This document shows, one piece after another, positions 61,240 through 64,000 of a stretch of DNA of 64,000 nucleotides; the first letter of the stretch is position 1, and each line of letters starts with the position of its first letter. Both the position numbers and the translations under genes were made by a program. The notes beneath the pieces were generated by a model. The model worked only from the letters and a program-made list of their open reading frames with translations, made no database searches and had not been told where the DNA came from. The stretch lies in assembly GCA_934183255.1 (NCBI GenBank), contig CAKPSD010000001.1, forward strand, positions 62,001 to 126,000. Reading direction: 5' to 3'. This DNA is from an uncultured Bacilli bacterium (GTDB lineage Bacteria; Bacillota_I; Bacilli_A; RFN20; DUOF01).

Positions 61240-62037
61240 ATGAAAAAGAAAACAATATTTTTATTTTCATTAGTTATAGTTTTATTAGTTGCTTTCTCAA
61301 GTGCTACATATGCAGCTTTTAGTGATCAATATCATCCTAGAATTTCTAATTTAAGTTTTAATGTTAAAACACAAGAATATATGATGATTTCTAAAACTGG
61401 CGAAAAAGGTTCATTTAAAGATGAAATACCTTTTAATGAATTAGTTGATAGTGATACTGTGTTTGACCTTAAGCCATTTAATGGTTTTATAAATGGTGAA
61501 GATATACAAATTAAAAATGGTGAAACTATTATTAATACTTCTAATAACTATATTAGATTTAGTTTATATTTCTCTAGTAGTAATGATATGAACTTATATT
61601 TACTGGGTTCTGAATCAGGAAAAGTAGTAGATGCAGTTCCTTCTCAAAATGGTATATTTACTGATGAGCAAATTAACAATTATATTGATTCTCTTAGAAT
61701 TGGCTTTGTAGCTTATTCTACAAATGAAACTGTTACTAGTTCTGGAACTGAAATTAGTTATTTACCTTTTGCTAGTAATATATATTCAGTTAATGAAAAA
61801 ACTGATGCTTCTTATAAGAGTGGATTAAAAAAATATGATACATTTAATAGAATTTATACAGGTGGAGTTCTTAATGATAAAGTTTTATTAAATGTTAAAG
61901 CAAATAAGGTTAGTAAGATGGATGTAGTAATATGGTTAGAGAATGATGATATTAATTGTGGTGAGAGTATATTTAATACAAAACTACAAGTATATTTGAG
62001 ATTCTTTGCAGTAAATGTAGAAGGAAGTGGTGAATAG
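61240..62037 (+). CDS. Secreted TasA/camelysin-like protein, copy 2
   Basis: The 265-residue protein has a signal peptide whose end, SSATYAAFSDQY, is typical of SipW-dependent signal peptides. The mature part is predicted mainly beta, with long polar loops, and finishes with VIWLENDDINCGESI and a strand. It is probably exported and trimmed by the following signal peptidase. It could be a matrix or fibre protein. It starts 12 bases after copy 1. Confidence 0.7.
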   Translation: MKKKTIFLFSLVIVLLVAFSSATYAAFSDQYHPRISNLSFNVKTQEYMMISKTGEKGSFKDEIPFNELVDSDTVFDLKPFNGFINGEDIQIKNGETIINTSNNYIRFSLYFSSSNDMNLYLLGSESGKVVDAVPSQNGIFTDEQINNYIDSLRIGFVAYSTNETVTSSGTEISYLPFASNIYSVNEKTDASYKSGLKKYDTFNRIYTGGVLNDKVLLNVKANKVSKMDVVIWLENDDINCGESIFNTKLQVYLRFFAVNVEGSGE

Positions 62038-62047
62038 AGTATAGTTT

Positions 62048-62584
62048 ATGAAGAAAACATTTAAAATTATATTTAATATTCTATTTTCTGTAATCACTAT
62101 ATTTTCAATATTTATACTATTTTTAAGTATAACTAATAAAAATGATGTTCCTGTTATTGGTAAATATTCCTTATTAAGTGTAAAAGGAGATAGTATGTAT
62201 CCTGTTATAAAAAATGGAGATTTGATTGTTATTAATAGGAAACATGAATCAAGTTATGAAATTAATGATATTATAAGTTTTATGGATAGTGATAGAAAAA
62301 TTATAGTTACTCATCAAATAGTTGATATTGTTAATGAAAATGGTGAATTTAAATATTTAACTAAAGGTGTTAATAACAATAACATTGATGGTGATTATGT
62401 ATTAGAAAATGAGATTATTGGTAAATATGAAAAATTTAAAATTCCTTTTATTGGATTTGTAATTAACTTTGCTAGTACTGCTATTGGATATATCATTTTA
62501 GTTGTTATTCCATTAGGTATATTGCTACTTATAGCAATTTATAAATTAATAAAAGAATTTGATAAAAAAGGGGAGGAATTATAG
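62048..62584 (+). CDS. sipW: SipW/ER-type signal peptidase I
   Basis: The 178-residue protein has a transmembrane helix at each end (residues 7-28 and about 140-168). Between them are the catalytic serine in VKGDSMYPVIKNGDLIVI and a histidine in IIVTHQIVDI, where bacterial-type enzymes have lysine, then LTKGVNNNNIDGDYV. The Ser-His form marks the archaeal/ER-like SipW class that processes TasA-type proteins in Bacillus. The gene directly follows its likely substrates and abuts the AAA+ gene. Confidence 0.93.
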   Translation: MKKTFKIIFNILFSVITIFSIFILFLSITNKNDVPVIGKYSLLSVKGDSMYPVIKNGDLIVINRKHESSYEINDIISFMDSDRKIIVTHQIVDIVNENGEFKYLTKGVNNNNIDGDYVLENEIIGKYEKFKIPFIGFVINFASTAIGYIILVVIPLGILLLIAIYKLIKEFDKKGEEL

Positions 62585-64000
62585 ATGTCTGCTTTTGGAA
62601 AGTATTTTGGTAGATTACTTAAAGTAATATGGGAGGATATAATAGAATTTTTTAAATCTATTATTGATTTTATTGTGTCAATATTTAGATTTATTGTAAG
62701 TAACTTTTCTTATTATAAGTCAGTTTTTGATTTATATGCTCAAGATTTTAATTTTGTAGGTTGGTTATTTTTTGTCTTATCAATAATTTTAGTTCTTGGA
62801 TTAATAACTTTACTTGTATTTTTAATAGTTAAATTGACCAAAAGAAGATATATAGCTAAAAGAAAAGTAAAAGATAAAATTGTTTTACTTAGAGAAATAG
62901 AAAATTTAAATCATAAAGTAATTGATCTTATGGATGAAAGAAGTCAATTATTATCTCTTAAAGTTGCTGAACTTGGGTATGCTCCTACTAAACAAGAACT
63001 AGTTAGTATAGGTAATGCTAGAAAAGTAGCAGAGAGTGAAACTACTGGAGGAGTAAATGCTGAAGAGAAACAAAATAAGAGCAAATCTAGAGGATATAAG
63101 TTTAAAACTGATAAAAAAGGCAGACCTGTATTTGGTAAAAATGGCTATCCAGAAGTAGAACCAGAATATAAAACAGATGAAAATGGAAATCATATTTTAG
63201 ATGAAAATGGTAAACCTATCCCTATGGTAGATTTTGAAAGAGATGAAAAAGGAAATGTTAAATTTGACGCTAATGGTTTCCCAATTATTAAACCTTTAGA
63301 AAATGAAGAAAATACAGAGAATACTACTGATGAAGATGATGGAAAAGAAAGACTTCCTAAAGAAGTACTAGAAAAAGCTAGATTTCCTAAACTTATTACA
63401 ATTGACTTTGACTACCGTAATTATAAGTTCCCAGAAATGAGTGAAGAAGAAAGTACCATGACTCTTGAACAATTAGTTAAGAGATTTAGAAACTTTGCTG
63501 CTGGTAAATTAAAACTATTCTATAGCTACAGAACACTTGCATTATTCTTTGCTGGTATGGGTACTACTCACTTTGCTATTCTAGAAGGTATATCTGGTAC
63601 TGGTAAAACATCACTTCCATATGCGTTTGGTAAGTTCTTTAAAAGTAGAAGCCCAATCGTTGCTGTTCAACCATCATGGAAAGATAGATCTGAACTTATT
63701 GGTTATCTAAACGAATTTACTAAGAAGTTTAATGAATCAGCTTTCCTTGAAGAATTATATACATGTGCTAAACATAAAGAGCCAATGATTCTTGTACTAG
63801 ATGAAATGAACTTAGCGCGTATCGAGTATTACTTTGCAGATTTCTTGTCTATCATGGAAATGCCTAATCGTGATGAATGGATTATTGAAATTATTAATAC
63901 TAACATGGATGGTGATCCTATCTTATTAGACCATGGTAAATTTATGATACCTAAGAATGTTTGGTTCTTAGGAACAGCTAATAATGATGATTCAACATTC
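62585..64000 (+). CDS. Membrane-anchored McrB-like AAA+ ATPase (3' partial)
   Basis: The frame starts one base after the sipW stop and runs off the window after 472 codons. Residues 1-55 are amphipathic, 57-83 form a transmembrane helix, and 95-125 a coiled coil. Residues 170-235 are a linker of loose repeats (DENGKPI, DANGFPI, KNGYPEV). The AAA+ domain has Walker A GISGTGKTSL (335-344), Walker B ILVLDEMNLARIEYYFADF and sensor FLGTANNDDS, all typical of McrB-type GTP/ATPases. No restriction-type N-terminal DNA-binding domain is seen. A/T codon bias is weaker in the AAA+ part, suggesting high expression. Function unknown. Confidence 0.88.
   Translation, partial: MSAFGKYFGRLLKVIWEDIIEFFKSIIDFIVSIFRFIVSNFSYYKSVFDLYAQDFNFVGWLFFVLSIILVLGLITLLVFLIVKLTKRRYIAKRKVKDKIVLLREIENLNHKVIDLMDERSQLLSLKVAELGYAPTKQELVSIGNARKVAESETTGGVNAEEKQNKSKSRGYKFKTDKKGRPVFGKNGYPEVEPEYKTDENGNHILDENGKPIPMVDFERDEKGNVKFDANGFPIIKPLENEENTENTTDEDDGKERLPKEVLEKARFPKLITIDFDYRNYKFPEMSEEESTMTLEQLVKRFRNFAAGKLKLFYSYRTLALFFAGMGTTHFAILEGISGTGKTSLPYAFGKFFKSRSPIVAVQPSWKDRSELIGYLNEFTKKFNESAFLEELYTCAKHKEPMILVLDEMNLARIEYYFADFLSIMEMPNRDEWIIEIINTNMDGDPILLDHGKFMIPKNVWFLGTANNDDSTF

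Noticed and set aside
1..64000. Insertion sequences, prophage genes, rRNA genes and CRISPR arrays
   Set aside because: No transposase, integrase, phage structural gene, rRNA segment or regular repeat-spacer array was seen on either strand.

Overview
The window comes from an AT-rich Bacillota (Firmicutes) chromosome using the standard bacterial code. It has A/T-ending codons, purine-rich Shine-Dalgarno sites, ATG/GTG/TTG starts, U-tract terminators, a T-box, CIRCE operators and genes typical of endospore formers. Several conserved proteins are trimmed relative to Bacillus (ThrRS without TGS, AlaRS without C-Ala). This suggests a gut-type Bacilli/Erysipelotrichia/Mollicutes-related lineage; the exact lineage cannot be fixed from the sequence.

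Layout. 0-6.7 kb: end of an SF1 helicase/nuclease, a small P-loop protein, a threonine T-box with thrS, a nucleoside phosphorylase, and a two-component system on the minus strand. 6.7-6.95 kb: a non-coding stretch with TTAAG repeats and a candidate small RNA. 7-17.3 kb: lemA, two DUF3137 paralogues, alaS, then a block ordered like the Bacillus spoIIIAH-dxs region (spoIIIAH, Asp23, pepP-like, nusB, xseA, xseB, dxs). 17.3-28.5 kb: a 1029-residue unknown protein, lepA, hemW, small membrane proteins and a collagen-repeat lipoprotein. 28.5-33.5 kb: hrcA-grpE-dnaK-dnaJ behind tandem CIRCE elements. 33.5-45.5 kb: gtrA, tRNA-His divergent from hisS with a possible leader peptide, truB, ruvAB, a YugP-like protein lacking its zinc motif, spoVB, secDF and recJ. 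45.5-54.4 kb: rel (hydrolase residues lost), tlyA, recN, spoIVB, spoIIGA, sigE, sigG, ylmC and sepF, again in Bacillus-like order but without argR and spo0A. 54.4-60.4 kb: an HExxH protein, tRNA-Leu, a cation/proton antiporter with MgtC, and a second lipoprotein. 60.5-64 kb: two TasA-like secreted proteins, a SipW-type signal peptidase and a membrane-anchored McrB-like AAA+ ATPase cut by the window end.

Together the genes cover translation and its quality control, chaperones, recombination and repair, and secretion. The sporulation set (spoIIIAH, spoVB, spoIVB, spoIIGA, sigE, sigG) indicates an organism that forms spores or descends from one. The most unusual elements are the putative response-regulator-driven small RNA beside the two-component system, the Rel enzyme that should only synthesise (p)ppGpp, the inactive-looking YugP relative, and the TasA/SipW/AAA+ operon.
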